DNA of 64,000 bases from Beaufortia kweichowensis (lineage: Eukaryota > Chordata > Actinopteri > Cypriniformes > Gastromyzontidae). The notes below the pieces were generated by a model that had not been told where the DNA came from, made no database searches, and saw only the letters and a list, made by a program, of their open reading frames with translations. Below, piece after piece: positions 33,913 through 47,167 of the stretch (positions are counted from its first letter, which is position 1; every line of letters starts with the position of its first letter). Made by a program: the position numbers and the translations under genes. Location of the stretch: NCBI GenBank assembly GCA_019155185.1, contig CM032802.1, positions 859,501-923,500 of the forward strand, read 5' to 3'.

Positions 33913-34199
33913 TCTCACCTCTCTGTCTCTCTCTCTCTCTGTCTCTCTCACCATCTCTCTGTCTCTCTCACCGTCTCTCTGTCTCTCTCACTCTCTCTGT
34001 CTCTCTCACCATCTCTCTGTCTCTCTCTCTCTCCATCTCTCTCCTCTCTCTCTCTCTCCATCTCTCTCATCATCTCTCACCATCTCTCTCTCTCATCATC
34101 TCTCTCTCTCTCTCACCATCTCTCTCTCTCTCTCTGTCTCTCACCATCTCTCTCTCTCACCATCTCTCTCTCATCTCTCTCACCATCTCTCTCTCCCCC
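33788..34199. repeat. (CT)n array with CACCATCT units, 412 bp
   Basis: After about 120 bp of CT, the array turns into repeats of TCTCTCACCATCTCTCTGTC-like units of about 20-50 bp, giving a second-order tandem structure. Confidence 0.96.
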
Positions 34200-37083
34200 T
34201 TTGTTTTTATTTTTATTAATCAATTTTAAGAAAAGATCAGAGACTGTCAGATCAGAGTTGATACCTCAAGAATCTAAATTTTACACTCTAAATTTTTTTA
34301 AAACTCTTAATTTCTGTTTTTTGATTAGTTTTTTGAAGTTTACTGAGAAACACTTAAAGACTACATACTATTAGTTTATTTCATTTACTAAGATGTACAT
34401 ACATTTTAATCTTTGAATACAGTATTGTTTGATAGCATTAGTTTTTGCTGTAGTTTGTTTGTAAAGTTTAAGTGGTTTTGATATTGTAACAACAAAAGAA
34501 AGAATATTTGTGAAATAAATCTCTCTGTGTATTTTCTCAGGCTGTCAGGTTATAGCAGTAAATCCCCGTGTGTGGTGAACGCAGGTCTGGGAAGAATCTC
34601 AGTGTGTGTTTCTGAAGAAAGACATGAATGTTTCATGAGTCGACTGAACATCACAGCGTCCTCACACGAGTCTGTTTGACTGCAGATTATTGATTCAAAT
34701 CATTAGTCATTACTGAAATCCTAAAGATCTGATGGTCAGTCCCACTGCATTCATTAGTTTTTGCTTTTCTCCACATCAGCTCTATGAAAAACATTTATGA
34801 GAGATTTGCACTTCATCCAAAAACTTTTGTATTATCTGACTCTGAACCGCTGGAGATTATGACAGCAGCATCTCTTTACTGTGGTTATTTCTATAGTACA
34901 TGCTGCGGTTCGGCTCTGAACGATGACATAACCGTTTCAATTATTACCGAATTAATTTTTTTTAGCTGTTTTATTTCTTTGACTAAATTTCAGAATGGCT
35001 GTTGATGGATGCAATAAGCGCAGCTGTTCAGTCTTTAAACAGACAGCCTGCAGTTTATTTTTGTACATTATTTCTTATAAATCACGTCTGTATATCAGGA
35101 GCCGTGCGGATTTCTCTCTCAGCAGGCAGAGAACGTTCAGGATGGAGCTCGTGTCGGTCTTCCGACCCGTCTGAACCGCTCCGGTGTGTGCGCTTCAGTA
35201 TGAGACCCAATTAAAGGAAAGAGCCGCCCAGTTTTCTGCAGCCAAGCATATATCATCTCCTGTCAGAGAAGAACTTTCTCCAGTCCAAGCCAGAAACACC
35301 ATCCAGTCCAACACAGATCTGTCAGAAAATACCATCTCTCCAATCAAAGAACTCGTCTTAAATCCAGCAAACAAGCCGGAGCGCTGAAGACACCGGAGGG
35401 TCTCGTCACATTGTGCTGTTCTTCACATCATCTGACACGATCATCATACACAGTGTTTGTAAAACATCACTTATGATTTTACATTGAGTTAATGATTTAA
35501 ACAAACCACTTAACCCATACAGACATGACAACAACATCTCAAAATCAAACAGCTCATCAAGAGATGTATGTTATTCTTTTCAGCAGTTATTAGATATATT
35601 TCCATATAGTGGACAATTTAATTCCTTTCTTTATTTAGATTTTATGTGTGTTATAATTCAGTGACAGACCTGTTCAGTTTCTATTTATTGACGGACAATG
35701 TTGTATGTACACTAAAACTTTTTGGAAATAATCTGTTATTTAAATGTATTTTTTTAATTATTTTAAAATAGTATTGTGAACTGTATTAAATTGTCAGAAT
35801 ATTGTGATGTTTTTTTATCTTGAACCATATTGAATCATATGCCGAGGGTTACAGTACAATCTCTATTGGACAATGAAACCCGAGTCTATAATCTAAATAA
35901 AGCTTTTCATTTTTTACTTGGGACAGTAAACTATTTTTTAATTCATTTTATAGATAAATCTACCTTGCACATTTGTAAATCTTACAGTATGTTTAATAAA
36001 CGTCTCTGTTTTTTTCTTGTTTGCAGTCCGCTGCCCTGTTGGAGTATCTGACCTGATGATGTCATCTTCACACTGCCTTTAACAACCTGAGCCGTACTGT
36101 AAATGCCATGTGGATGGGCTGATGGAACGCACACGGTCTAATGTTCTTCACTAGCTAGTGATCATCCTGAACAGACTGGAAAATATCCTTCATCTGATGC
36201 TTTTACAAGCCCTATAAACAACACAGGTAACTGGAAAGAGTTTATATAATGAAATATTACTACTTTTAACTGGACCATCAAACCATTGACCTGGTACTGC
36301 CACAGTTTCATACAGAAGTTTTCAATCATGCATCTCAGTGTTTGAGATTAAACACTTAGAATCTCTCGCTCTATTATCTGTCATATTAAGACCTAAGGGT
36401 GTAATAATCAGTCTTCACCAATGCTAACTTATTTCATGTGCTGTATCTGGTACGTGATTGCTATGAAACATTTAATATGATGAATAGACATTACTAGAGA
36501 TGTGTGCAATTCCCTATTTACTGTAAAGCACAAGATTGCATTTGGTTAATAAGGTTGTTCAAGTGTTTGACAGCACGTCATAACATGCACAACACATCTG
36601 AGCGTTTGGGAAATACCAATTCACATTCAAGACAAAAGCCAGCAGAAAAATGAGACACAATGCAGTGGATGTCTGTGTGTTAAAGTGTTAAAGAATCAGC
36701 TGAACAGATGCAGAACACAAACCTAGCTTGAAATGTTACAGTATGTACATTGATCATGTGATTTGTTCAGTCTAAACACACTGAATGTCTTGAGCCGGTT
36801 TCATCTTTGACCTCATTGCAACAGAAGTAAACTGTAAACATTTGGTAAATAAGATCCATTCTCAACGTTGATCACAGAAACACAAGTGAAAGTGTCAAAG
36901 TTAATGTGACTGATGATATTCTCTTGAGAAAGAATCCATTCCCCCGATTACAAACTTCACAAGACTTCAGCCAGATTCAACAAAAGGACAAACTTTCATA
37001 CATACAGGAAGAAATTCAATAAGTTCCGACATGTTTACTGACACTTTTAATTAATACTTTTATTTTTTCTGTTTATATAGATG
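34200..37083. other. non-coding spacer, 2.9 kb
   Basis: AT-rich, no gene and no clear repeat. A strong acceptor-like TTTTTTTCTTGTTTGCAG ends at about 36026 but the following frames stop within 10-15 codons. Open frames at 35002-35387 and 35830-36051 have no domain. Confidence 0.5.
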
Positions 37084-37491
37084 TACAGTACCAGTCAAAG
37101 GTTTAGAAACACTTTTTTACTGCCGTTTAGATGTTTTTTTCCACATTTTAAAATAGTAGTAAACTTATCAAAATCATGAAATAAAGAATTATGTGTTGAG
37201 AATTATGTTGTGACTAAAAGCATCTCAAATAAATGAACACTGTGTTATATTTGATCATCTTCAAAAGTTTTCACACTTTGTGTAGAATTTGTAAAATCAT
37301 TTAGTAAAATCTTGAGGTCTCAACCTGAGAAGCTTTTCTATCTGTGCTGGAGTCTTATTGACTGATTTTTACTCATTATTTGCTTGAAATAATATTTTTA
37401 AAAACACATTTTTAGTTTTCTAATTAAAGAAATGAATATGTTGGCACAATTATATTTGTCAATTGTGTCTAAACTTTTGACTGGGACTGTA
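37084..37491. mobile_element. Tc1/mariner-type MITE, 408 bp
   Basis: Left TACAGTACCAGTCAAAGGTT and TAGAAACAC; right end, other strand, TACAGTCCCAGTCAAAAGTT and TAGACAC. The TA at each edge is the target duplication and CAGT is the usual Tc1/mariner terminus. The interior is AT-rich without a transposase frame, so it is non-autonomous or deleted. Confidence 0.9.
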
Positions 37492-37838
37492 TATAAACAC
37501 AGATTCTTACATTTTCTTTGTTTTAAACGTGTGTGTTTGAAATGCACAACAATGTACATTCAATGTTTGTGTGACTGTCAATGTAAAGATGTGAAATCTC
37601 TCAAGTGTTCACAGACTGTGACTCAGAATGAATCCTGTTGACCCTGATCTGGATTATCTGATGGAAACAGTCAGTAAACTCTTTCACTTCAGATCAGATG
37701 CTGCGAAATGCAAAATCAAGTGCTTACCTGCTGAATGTGTATCAGGAGGAGATCCACAGCCGATGACAGTTGAGACAAACACAGAGAGAAACAGAAAGAG
37801 AACAATTAAAATAACTTTTATCACAAATCTACAAGTCA

Positions 37839-37884
37839 GGGAGAGGGAGAGGGAGAGGGAGAGGGAGAGGGAGAGGGAGAGGGA

Positions 37885-37926
<42 letters not shown>
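37839..37926. repeat. (GGGAGA)n then (GA)n compound repeat
   Basis: About nine copies of a GGGAGA hexamer followed by about 35 bp of GA, a homopurine tract. The 202-codon plus-strand frame through it is carried by the repeat and its flanks have no recognisable domain. Confidence 0.95.
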
Positions 37927-37929
<3 letters not shown>

Positions 37930-39284
37930 TGAGCAATATATTTCATCATACAGCTCCATGGCAGCACATGTCTCAGTAACTGTACTGAAATCCCATCTGT
38001 GTGCTCAGGAAATGTTATCATCTTTACTAAAGTCCCTCAAGGCTTATAAACACCCCGAGCGTTTGTTACAGCGTGATATGTTTCTGATGATGGCAGAGAA
38101 ACTGATTCTCTCTCTCTTCTCCTGCAGTAGCTGTGGAGCGAGCGAGCGAGACCCTCCAGCTGAACACGCGTGCTCTCATCCACCACAGGAAACACTGAAC
38201 GTCAGGTCAAAGATCATACACAACGGCTCGGTCTGATGATGAAGATGCTCATTTATAATGAATGATGAGGTACAGAACACACCACGGTCAATGAAACCAA
38301 AACTGACCTTCCTGTCTGATTTACTCTTTCAATATGATTTACAATGACACCAAAATCTGAAAGCTACTGCAAATGATACTGGTAATGTGCTTTTATTTTG
38401 GTTGTAGATCATATTGGTGATGAAATGGGTTTGAAACAACATTGGTGGTGAGTAAATAACAACAGAACGAATCCTTCGCCATGTATTGTGTGTCTATTCA
38501 AGGTTTCCAGAACAAGATGAATGTTTTTAAGTGTAAAGAAAAATGAAAAGATAAAAATAATAATCATTTAAGTATTAATTCACACCCATTTTCATTCCTG
38601 AAATAGAAACAGGCCTGAAGACTTTATTAATATAACATTAATATATTCATATTTCATCACCTTGTCCAGACACCTTTAGAAAGAATGGAGGTTTTAGAGA
38701 TGTTAATAATTCACTCCATCACCCCCTCAAAGCCCCAATGGCCCTCCATCAGTGACGGCTTTTACTTCCTACCAGCCACTAATTAAACCCCAGCGACCAA
38801 TCGGGGTCAAACTCTGGACAGAGAATTTGCATAATTAGAGGAGAAATGAAGAATATAAGACCACAGAAAAAGAAAACGGCTCAATTCTTCTGTCGCTTTA
38901 TATTGTGCAAACATTAAAGACGGCTGGAAGAGAAAATGGAAGGTCATGAAGTCTTCACACCCTGAATAATTTGATTATGTGTTAATAGATTAAATCTAGT
39001 TTAAGAGAATATTCTGGGTTATTTATAAGTACACGTGTCTAATCACATCTGTGTCACATCAATTACCACTTACAAAAATTTCATTTGACCCACAAAATAA
39101 TGTGGATACATAAATAGAAGCTTTTTAAATATAAATGAAAGCTTATACTTTCTTTAAATCATTTTAAATTCGTTAGTTATACATCATCAATTCTTGGTTT
39201 TTATTTTTGGCTCTTGAGTTGTGAAGTTTGAAATCCTTTTATACTTGAGTTTGGTTTACTGGCTGTTACATCACATCTCTTTCA
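37927..39284. other. non-coding spacer
   Basis: A good acceptor-like CTCTCTCTTCTCCTGCAG ends near 38126 and is followed by 35 open codons ending at a stop near 38236, including GCGAGCGAGCGAG. This could be a terminal exon but nothing else supports it. Remaining sequence is AT-rich without features. Confidence 0.4.
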
Positions 39285-39470
39285 TATCTCTTCAACTCAG
39301 ATTTGTCAAGTCTGACATCAAAAGTCGATATTATTTTAATATGAATTTAAACATTTCTCACCAAAATCAAGATTATTTTACCTCAACAATCTACATTCAT
39401 TTTACAGCTGCAGTTTTAGGAGAAACATCTGAGATTGAGTTGATACTTAAATGAAACACAAAAGAGAAAC
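39285..39470 (+). mobile_element. family D dispersed repeat, + copy
   Basis: CTTCAACTCAGATTTGTCAA, GTCTGACATCAAAAGTC, CAAGATTATTTTACC, CTCAACAATCTACATTC, GAGAAACATCTGAGATTGAG and TTGATACTTAAATGAAACAC match 13275-13545 and the reverse of 25050-25440. Confidence 0.82.
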
Positions 39471-39840
39471 ATCTGATGTATAATATATTTCTGACACGCA
39501 TCGCTTTAAGGGAAAATGAATAAATCAGATTATATTTGACTTTTGCTTTCGGTCTTTGACATTTCCAGCTGTTGTCTTTTCTCTGGGGAAGTTTGTTATG
39601 GATAAATGATGATGATAGGAGGAAATAAATGAGAAACTGATACAAATGATCTGCTTACTAAAGCTTTTTATAACCCTGCTGTGATTGTGTGTTGAAGCAG
39701 ATGACTGTGGAGTCGTTTATAAAGTCCATAAACACACACACACATTGATATTAACATTCATATAGCACTGTGAAAATATAGCAAATTCCCTCCTGAAACA
39801 TCTATGAGTCGCTTTATGAGCTCTCATGTGTTCTGGTGTC
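39471..39840. other. non-coding spacer
   Basis: AT-rich, (CA)6 near 39732. No gene or repeat recognised. Confidence 0.5.
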
Positions 39841-40270
39841 ACAGCTATTTATTTCCTGACTAAACTACACGAGACACGACAGTCCCCAGCACTCCACAAT
39901 CCCACCGAGCACAAGCGCCGGTATCGCCGTTTATTACACCGAACGCGACCGGAATACCGATGAGCAGATTCTGAAAGAATAATGAGGTGTCACAGACCGG
40001 CACGCCGGATATCCAAATGCCCACCGCAGCGGAAGAGCTGATTGACATGGCTGGCGTGGGCACGGCGAAGGGTCTGATAATGAACAGAAATCTGTTTGTT
40101 GGTGCTTTTCTAAATGGAAATCACAGAGCGTGACTAACAGGCAGTCGTGTGTTCTGATGCACGACGGCCTTCTAGAGGAAACGGGAAATTGGACGCGCTC
40201 TGTGTCCGTGCGGGCCGGGAAATCCGACTCATTGAACATCTCCATCTCAAACCACATCCATTATCTTTCA
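39841..40270. promoter_or_regulatory. CpG-dense island
   Basis: By my count about 31 CpG in 390 bp, against a CpG-poor background. Examples: AAGCGCCGGTATCGCCG, ACCGAACGCGACCGGAATAC. Contains CATTAAAATGAG at its end. Overlapping minus-strand frames (39860-40063, 39934-40257) have no recognisable domain. Likely a hypomethylated or conserved element; not a proven promoter. Confidence 0.4.
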
Positions 40271-42993
40271 TTAAAATGAGAGGAATTCAATCTCCTGAAT
40301 AAAGATCTTTTGCTCCAGAGAGGAAAGGAAAGGTGTGTTCGTTTTAGTCTTACTAACCTGATGACTGACACATTTCATGTTTCTGTAAAGTACATGAAGA
40401 ATTATACTTCAATATGTTTCCTTAATGTAATTTGATGTGTGTTTTGCCTTTTAAACATTTGACAGATGAATTTTCCCTTGTATGCTGAACTAAAGAAATG
40501 ATATTTTATTTACTTTAAAGACGTATACTCATAGTTAATGACATCTGAAATAATGAATCTCCTCAGATTATTGATGGATATCTGAGGGATATATTTGCCT
40601 CTTATCATCTATGAGACATGATGTTTGTCCTCACATCAGCTGTTCTTCATCCCATCAGATCATCAGAATCAGACCTGACCGTCCACCCACACGGCCAATG
40701 ACTCTATTCAGTTTCTGCTCCATCACTTTTCTATTGTAGTCTTGTTAAAAAGCAAAAGTTTACCTGTTAAAGTTAAACATAAGAGGGCCGACGCTGAAGT
40801 TACACAGTTGATAACTCATTAAATTAAAGTAATCTCACACGTCTCTGAAGTTTCTCTCAAACACTTCAAAAGCAAGTGATCTGAGGTATGTGATCCAAGT
40901 TCATTTAATATCTCAATAAAATCACTTGTGTGTTTATTTTTGCATTTCTCTTAAACTCTTCTAGAACAAATCACAAACAGACAAACAGCAACATACAAAT
41001 CAATATATAAACAGTGCAACTATTAGCATAGTTGACAATAATAATAAATATTTACTATGATGAGAGTAAGCATATGTAACACATGTGATGTTGTATATTT
41101 GTATGTGTGATGTTGTGTTGTCATTGTAACTCTACAGTGTCTCCAGCACACATGACAGTAAAATAAAAATGTTTTTGTTGTAATTTATTTGATAAAAGCA
41201 GACGGTGATTGGGACGCTGTCTGGACTGAACGTCACAGATTCAGTTTATTATGACCATCGGTGGGCGGTGAGTTATGACTTCAGCTCTGAATGAGCTTTT
41301 AAAAGAGTTTTTCTGCCTCATTTAGTTTGTGTGAAGGATAAAATGGGCAACAATTCAAACTGCATTTCATCAATCATACACTGATGGTACTGTACCTGCT
41401 TTTACATCAGATCTAGTTGATGGAAAGTTCTCAGGACCCGTTTAGGGTTCTGTTCAGCAGTAAACCTCCTGAAGTCAATCACTTTGCATCATTTACATAA
41501 CATGGTGACTTAAAAGCATTAAAAAAACTGCTGATAGAATAATACATTTTGAGTTGTGATTATAACTACATCTGCCAATAATCCATGAGAAAAATAGACA
41601 CAAACATTCAAGATAACATGTCTTTCACTGCAATTTCACTGATTGGCAGGTTTATCTTGTTATATGAATGTTTAGATCATTTAACTGGAACACATGCAGT
41701 TACTCCATCTCTGAAATGAAAGGTTTTATTTTCATCTCTTCATTTCTCGTGCGTTTCTTTGGGAATGTGTTGGATGGTCAGGAGATTTTCAAGGGCCGCT
41801 GCTCTTTTGGCAGATGTCTGATGTGTCTCTACAGTATTTACTTCTGTCAGAATTTCTTATGTTGTTCTCCAGGTTTCATCCCTGTTTTTACTGTATTTTG
41901 GGGATCATCTGCTCGTGTCCTGTGATGCACTATGTGTTCTCTCACTGTCACTAAAATCATCTTTAATGCCACTATAACCATGAATTGTTTCAATAGTAAA
42001 AGTAAAAGTAATGAAATAAATTCATATGTTAAATCATTTAAACATACATGGCATTAATACATTCAATCAGACTTTTAGTGATATTATTACGTTGAAATGA
42101 ATAAAAGGAAGATTTTAATAACCAGTTTGTGTTTCAGGGACGAGAGTCATACAAGCCTGGAGAGACATGACTGTAAATAAATAATTATGGTATTTTTATT
42201 TCTGTGTGGACAATTTTTTTAATGTCTCCTGGAAATGACGCTCATATTAATAAATATATTGTGTTAGTATTTTCCTGTGAATGTTCAGATGTAATAGATC
42301 TGCTGATGTTTGTTCAGGTCCTGCTGTATTTGCACATTCACACACATTTTAATTCACCCTAATGCCGCTTAATGATTTCTTTATGAAGCGTATCAAACAA
42401 GAAACATAGTGTAAATTGTTGTATGACATTGTTAATCAGTGAAAGTCTCTGAGGGCACAAGAGCGAGTTCAATCAGCATGTTAGTTTCATAGCTGCTGGT
42501 TTATATAAAACAGATCTCTGATATCATGTCGTTTTTCTTCATGCTTCTACTTATCACAGTATGATGACACGCCACTGTCAATATACAAACCATCAGATTA
42601 ATTGTGTGTTTAAAACACGTTGATTGTATGACTATAAATATGAAATATAGAAATATGAATAAAATAATTTCCCATGCACTTAAAATGTTAAACAATAGTT
42701 TAGTTTAACATTAAATGGACTCCAGTTGAATAAATTTCATTCGACATAAAGCACGATGATGAACAAACCTCATGGCATTAATAAGACACACACAGCTGTT
42801 GTGTTTGATTGACAGGTTAATCTATTGGGGTTAGCAGCTTGATGGCGGATGAAAGGAGATTTTTCTTCCTCCAATTAAAGGCTCATATTGAGAAGGAGCC
42901 CGTGGAGACGAGGCTGTTACCCAACATTTGGATTCGGCTGCAGGTGCACAGAGCTGGACAGCTTTACTGCTAAATGTCTCGTCCCAGAAGCAC
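40271..42993. other. non-coding spacer, 2.7 kb
   Basis: AT-rich with no gene, microsatellite or clear mobile element. An 85-codon frame at 41668-41925 is rich in Phe, Ser and Cys and has no recognisable domain. Confidence 0.5.
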
Positions 42994-43016
42994 CTCTGTC
43001 TCTCTCTCTCTCTCCG

Positions 43017-43066
<50 letters not shown>

Positions 43067-43201
43067 CATCTCTGTCTCTCTCCCTCTCTCTCTCCGTCTC
43101 TCTCCCTCTCTGTCTCTCTCTCTCCGTCTATCTCTCTCTCAGTCTCTCTCCCTCTCAGTCTCTCTCTCTCTCTCTCTCTGTCTCTTCCTCTCTCTCCGTC
43201 T

Positions 43202-43287
<86 letters not shown>

Positions 43288-43368
43288 CTCTCTCTCTCTC
43301 AGTCTCTCTCTCTCTCTCTCTCCGTCTCTCTCTCTCTCTCTCTCTCTCCGTCTCTCTCTCTCTCTCCG

Positions 43369-43428
<60 letters not shown>

Positions 43429-43452
43429 CTCTCTCTCTCTCTCTCTCCTCTC

Positions 43453-43512
<60 letters not shown>

Positions 43513-43532
43513 CTCTCTCCGTCTCTCTCTCA
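42994..43532. repeat. (CT)n array, 539 bp, largest in window
   Basis: CT array with frequent CCGTCTCT, CAGTCTCT and CCCTCT interruptions whose spacing suggests repeated internal duplication. Four overlapping 190-255-codon frames are all repeat translation. Confidence 0.98.
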
Positions 43533-44251
43533 CAGAACAGAACACTCTCTGTGTCCAGCATCTCAGTCTGTTCTGAGCTCTTTTGTGTGTTTTTGCTGTT
43601 ACAGGTGTCGGTTACAGAAGAAGCTGATCTGAGTCTTAAACCCGTCTGGCTTTGACAATAACATCATTCATGAGGTCTGTTTGCTTGATGGAGGTAAAAC
43701 AGTAGTGATGTCTCATCATTGTGATGATGTAGAGTAAACTCGGGTTGATCAACGTCTTCATACTTCACTACTTGTTATTTCAATCTTTCTCTGTATATAT
43801 CTGAATCCGTCTCATTTCTAGTCATCCAGTTGTGATGTATTTCCACCGATCTGGACTTCAGCTGCAGTGCATCAGTGAATATGAGCAGGTGAATGAGCTC
43901 CACACAGAAAAAAACCTTAAAAATGAATGAACTGCTTTGTTAGATTAGTCAAACATCTCTCCTGGATGTGTTTTTTTTTTGTTTCTAGACTCACTATCAG
44001 AAGTATTTAGTTTCAACCCTGAACTGGTTCACCTGACATCTAAACCGCCCTCAGCGTGAGAAGACGTCTTGTGGGTTTCGGCTCGCTGACTGTCACCTCC
44101 CTTCAGAATCAAACACAGACAGAATACAAATGAAACTCTTACAAGTCAAGTCAATGGTTTTCCTTTTCCACAGATACTTTTCATACTACATTAATTTCAT
44201 GTAACATATCTGATTGTTTTCACACCAGTAGACATGTAATTATTAGTATAC
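43533..44251. other. non-coding spacer
   Basis: An acceptor-like TGTTTTTGCTGTTACAG near 43604 is followed by a 16-codon frame (VSVTEEADLSLKPVWL) then a stop. Too little to call an exon. Confidence 0.4.
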
Positions 44252-44515
44252 ACTTAAAAACGTTCTTTACAGTGATGCCACAGAAGTGTGTTTGGTTCCC
44301 CAAAGAACCATTAAGTCTAAAGTTTTTTTTATAGTCTTTTATTCCACAACAAAGAAGCTTCTCCGGATGTTAATGGTTTTTTTATTGCACCATTCAGCCA
44401 ATAATGGTTCTTCCCCGGTATTGTGAAGCACTTTTAGTGCAAGAAAAAGTTTTGTGAATGTTAAAGGTTCTTTATGGAACCGAATATTTTAGGAACCTAC
44501 ATCTTTATTTAAGAC
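44252..44515. mobile_element. family C MITE, best-preserved copy
   Basis: Starts ACACTTAAAAACGTTCTTTA, then CAGTGATGCCACAGAAG, GGTTCCCCAAAGAACC, TTTTTTTATAGTC, AATAATGGTTCTTCC and a perfect GGTTCTTTATGGAACC (44466-44481), ending CTTTATTTAAGA. The outer ends are inverted copies (CTTAAAAAcG/ TTTATTTAAG). About 264 bp, non-coding. Confidence 0.8.
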
Positions 44516-44777
44516 TTAATCATCATTACCAGAGACAAACACTGAGTTAACAACAGAGACAGTGCAGATTTGAATATCTCTCAGCAGGTTTTACAGCTTG
44601 ACATCTGCTTTATCTAAAAGAGCTTTGTTACAGAAGAGCGTGAGACTGAGAAGAGCGTCATCAGCGGCACTTATTTTAGAACAAACACTGAGAAAGTTAT
44701 TTTTCACACTAAGAAACAGGATAGGTGCTAACTGGATGTTCAAATGAGCCAAATTCACCTCCACAGTCTCTCACTAG
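44516..44777. other. non-coding spacer
   Basis: Ordinary sequence, no gene or repeat recognised. Confidence 0.45.
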
Positions 44778-45140
<363 letters not shown>

Positions 45141-47125
45141 TAAAGTGGTTAAGAAAGTCAAGCTCCCCTTATCACTACAGATTACGAACATAAACCATCT
45201 AACTTCATTAAAGTATTTAAGACTGAAATATACAATTTAATTTGAACATTCAGAGCAAAATCTGTCTGGAACAAACACAATAAGCGTCCCAATTAGGGCA
45301 ACAACTTGAACCTTTATGCTAAACACAACTAATAAAACTCAAAACACCTTCATTTATATAAATGAATATGAGTATAAAGCCAATCTATCAACAAGTGAAT
45401 TTACATAACCAGCCAGAATAAACCAATTTACTCAAATGAAGCACAAGAGAACAAGAGAAAGAGAGATTTGACTTTTGCTTTAGTTGTGTTGTGACTGTAA
45501 ATCTGTGTGCAAACACAATGTGACAAACAAACACCAATAAATATAATACTGTCACGCAACACTGATGTTTTTTGAAGAAAGCAGCTTATTATCTGAAAAA
45601 AAGACACTGTTTTACACTTTCCTACAGATTTCTGGCATATTAAAAAAGTGTTTTACTTTCAATCACTATTCAATCACTATACCTTTCAGTAAAGATCAGG
45701 GTCGAGACACATGCACAGGTTATGAGTTCAGCTGTGAATGACATTCTGTGTGTAATAGAATTAAATGCAGCTGTAATTCATTTCTACAAGTATCTGAGAA
45801 TCGATTCAGGTCTATTGATTCAATTGTTCGTCTGACTCTTTTGATTTGCCTGTAAATGTGAGTTTATTGACTGATGAATTCTCTAGAACACAGGGTTTTA
45901 TCCGCTGATGTCTTCGGTTCTTCTGCAGGGAATGAGCTTTACTCAAACACGTCGGTCACATTAACACACATCTCCACGGGATCGTTTTCAAACCGATGCG
46001 CTTCTGTTCATTTTCCTAATGACTGGCTCGGCTATTCGCGCACAGAAAGTGACTCTGCATGTTTTCTGTTATTTATTAGCTGAGATGTTTGTTCAGTTTC
46101 ACTGCTTTATTATCAGCCGGGGAGAACACAGACTTCATATACACGCTCACATTTCATTAAGAAGAACATTTGCTTTGTTTTGTAGTCATTGAAGAACACA
46201 TCATATGTCTTTCCCTTCCATCAGAGCAGATCTAGCATCCATACAGTATCAAACTCCACTGATCATCCTTCAGGTTAGTGATGTGAACAGTGATGAACTA
46301 CAGACATAACAACCTCTCAAACACACAGCAATGCATTAGAAACTCTTCAGAATACACAAACTACCATCCAGAATGCCCTAGCAACCGCATAACAGCATCC
46401 TTGCCACCAAACAGAACACCATAGCAACCACACACCAACATCCAACCATGATACCCCAGCAAAATCAAATGACAATTATTAATGAAATTACTTCACGTTT
46501 CCCATCAAACATTTTTCATTTGATCTTCTGTAACTTTATGAAAGAAGAAATAGTCAATGAATACAATGAGAGTCTTTCATGTTACTTCATCCTGGTCACA
46601 TTTAGATGATCACACAAACACCTGCATCACTTTGTGGATTATTAAAGTGTACGAAACAAAGCTTCGTTAAATCCAACAGGCTTATTTGTTCCTGTGGTTT
46701 CTATAAATCGATGGATTCTTCTCTGGCTGATGGATTCTATTGAAGCGGTTTAATCTTGTTCCTGCATTTCATCTCTGTAATTTACAGCGTTTATAAAGTG
46801 GATTTGGTGTGTAAAGCTGCTCTTCTGCACACAAACTCATCAGAAATATAATTACTATAATGAGAGAGAGTCTGATCTCTCAATGCCAAATACAACTATA
46901 TCTGCTGCTGGTGTTGTGTGATGAGAAATTATTATCTGTGTCTTAAAGATTACTGCAAACATGCTGTGTGTGAGGTATTGAGAATGTCGAGAATGTAGAA
47001 ATGGATTGGTGTGTGTTTCATTGATTTTAGTAAAGTTGTCACCTCCATGTCTGTGCCAGTTAAAGTGTTTGTCTGTTGGGTGGATTTACAGACACAGATC
47101 AAATGTAAGTGTTTCTTTCACAAGT

Positions 47126-47130
<5 letters not shown>
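45141..47130. other. non-coding spacer with GTTGCTA-family fragment
   Basis: At 46373-46450, GAATGCCCTAGCAACCGC, CACCATAGCAACCACAC and ATACCCCAGCAAAATC are inverted units of the 21300 minisatellite family. CAATCACTATTCAATCACTA is a small tandem near 45660. No gene. Confidence 0.5.

Positions 47131-47164
<34 letters not shown>
47131..47164. repeat. (CT)17 microsatellite
   Basis: Perfect CT run of 34 bp. Confidence 0.96.

Positions 47165-47167
<3 letters not shown>

Noticed and set aside
37628..38236. 202-codon plus-strand open frame
   Set aside because: The centre is Arg-Glu from the GGGAGA/GA repeat; the flanks match no domain and have no initiation or splice context shared with a neighbour.
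42888..43655. 255-codon open frame and its overlapping companions
   Set aside because: Nearly all residues are Leu-Ser alternation from the CT array; frames exist in several phases on both strands, which only a dinucleotide repeat produces.
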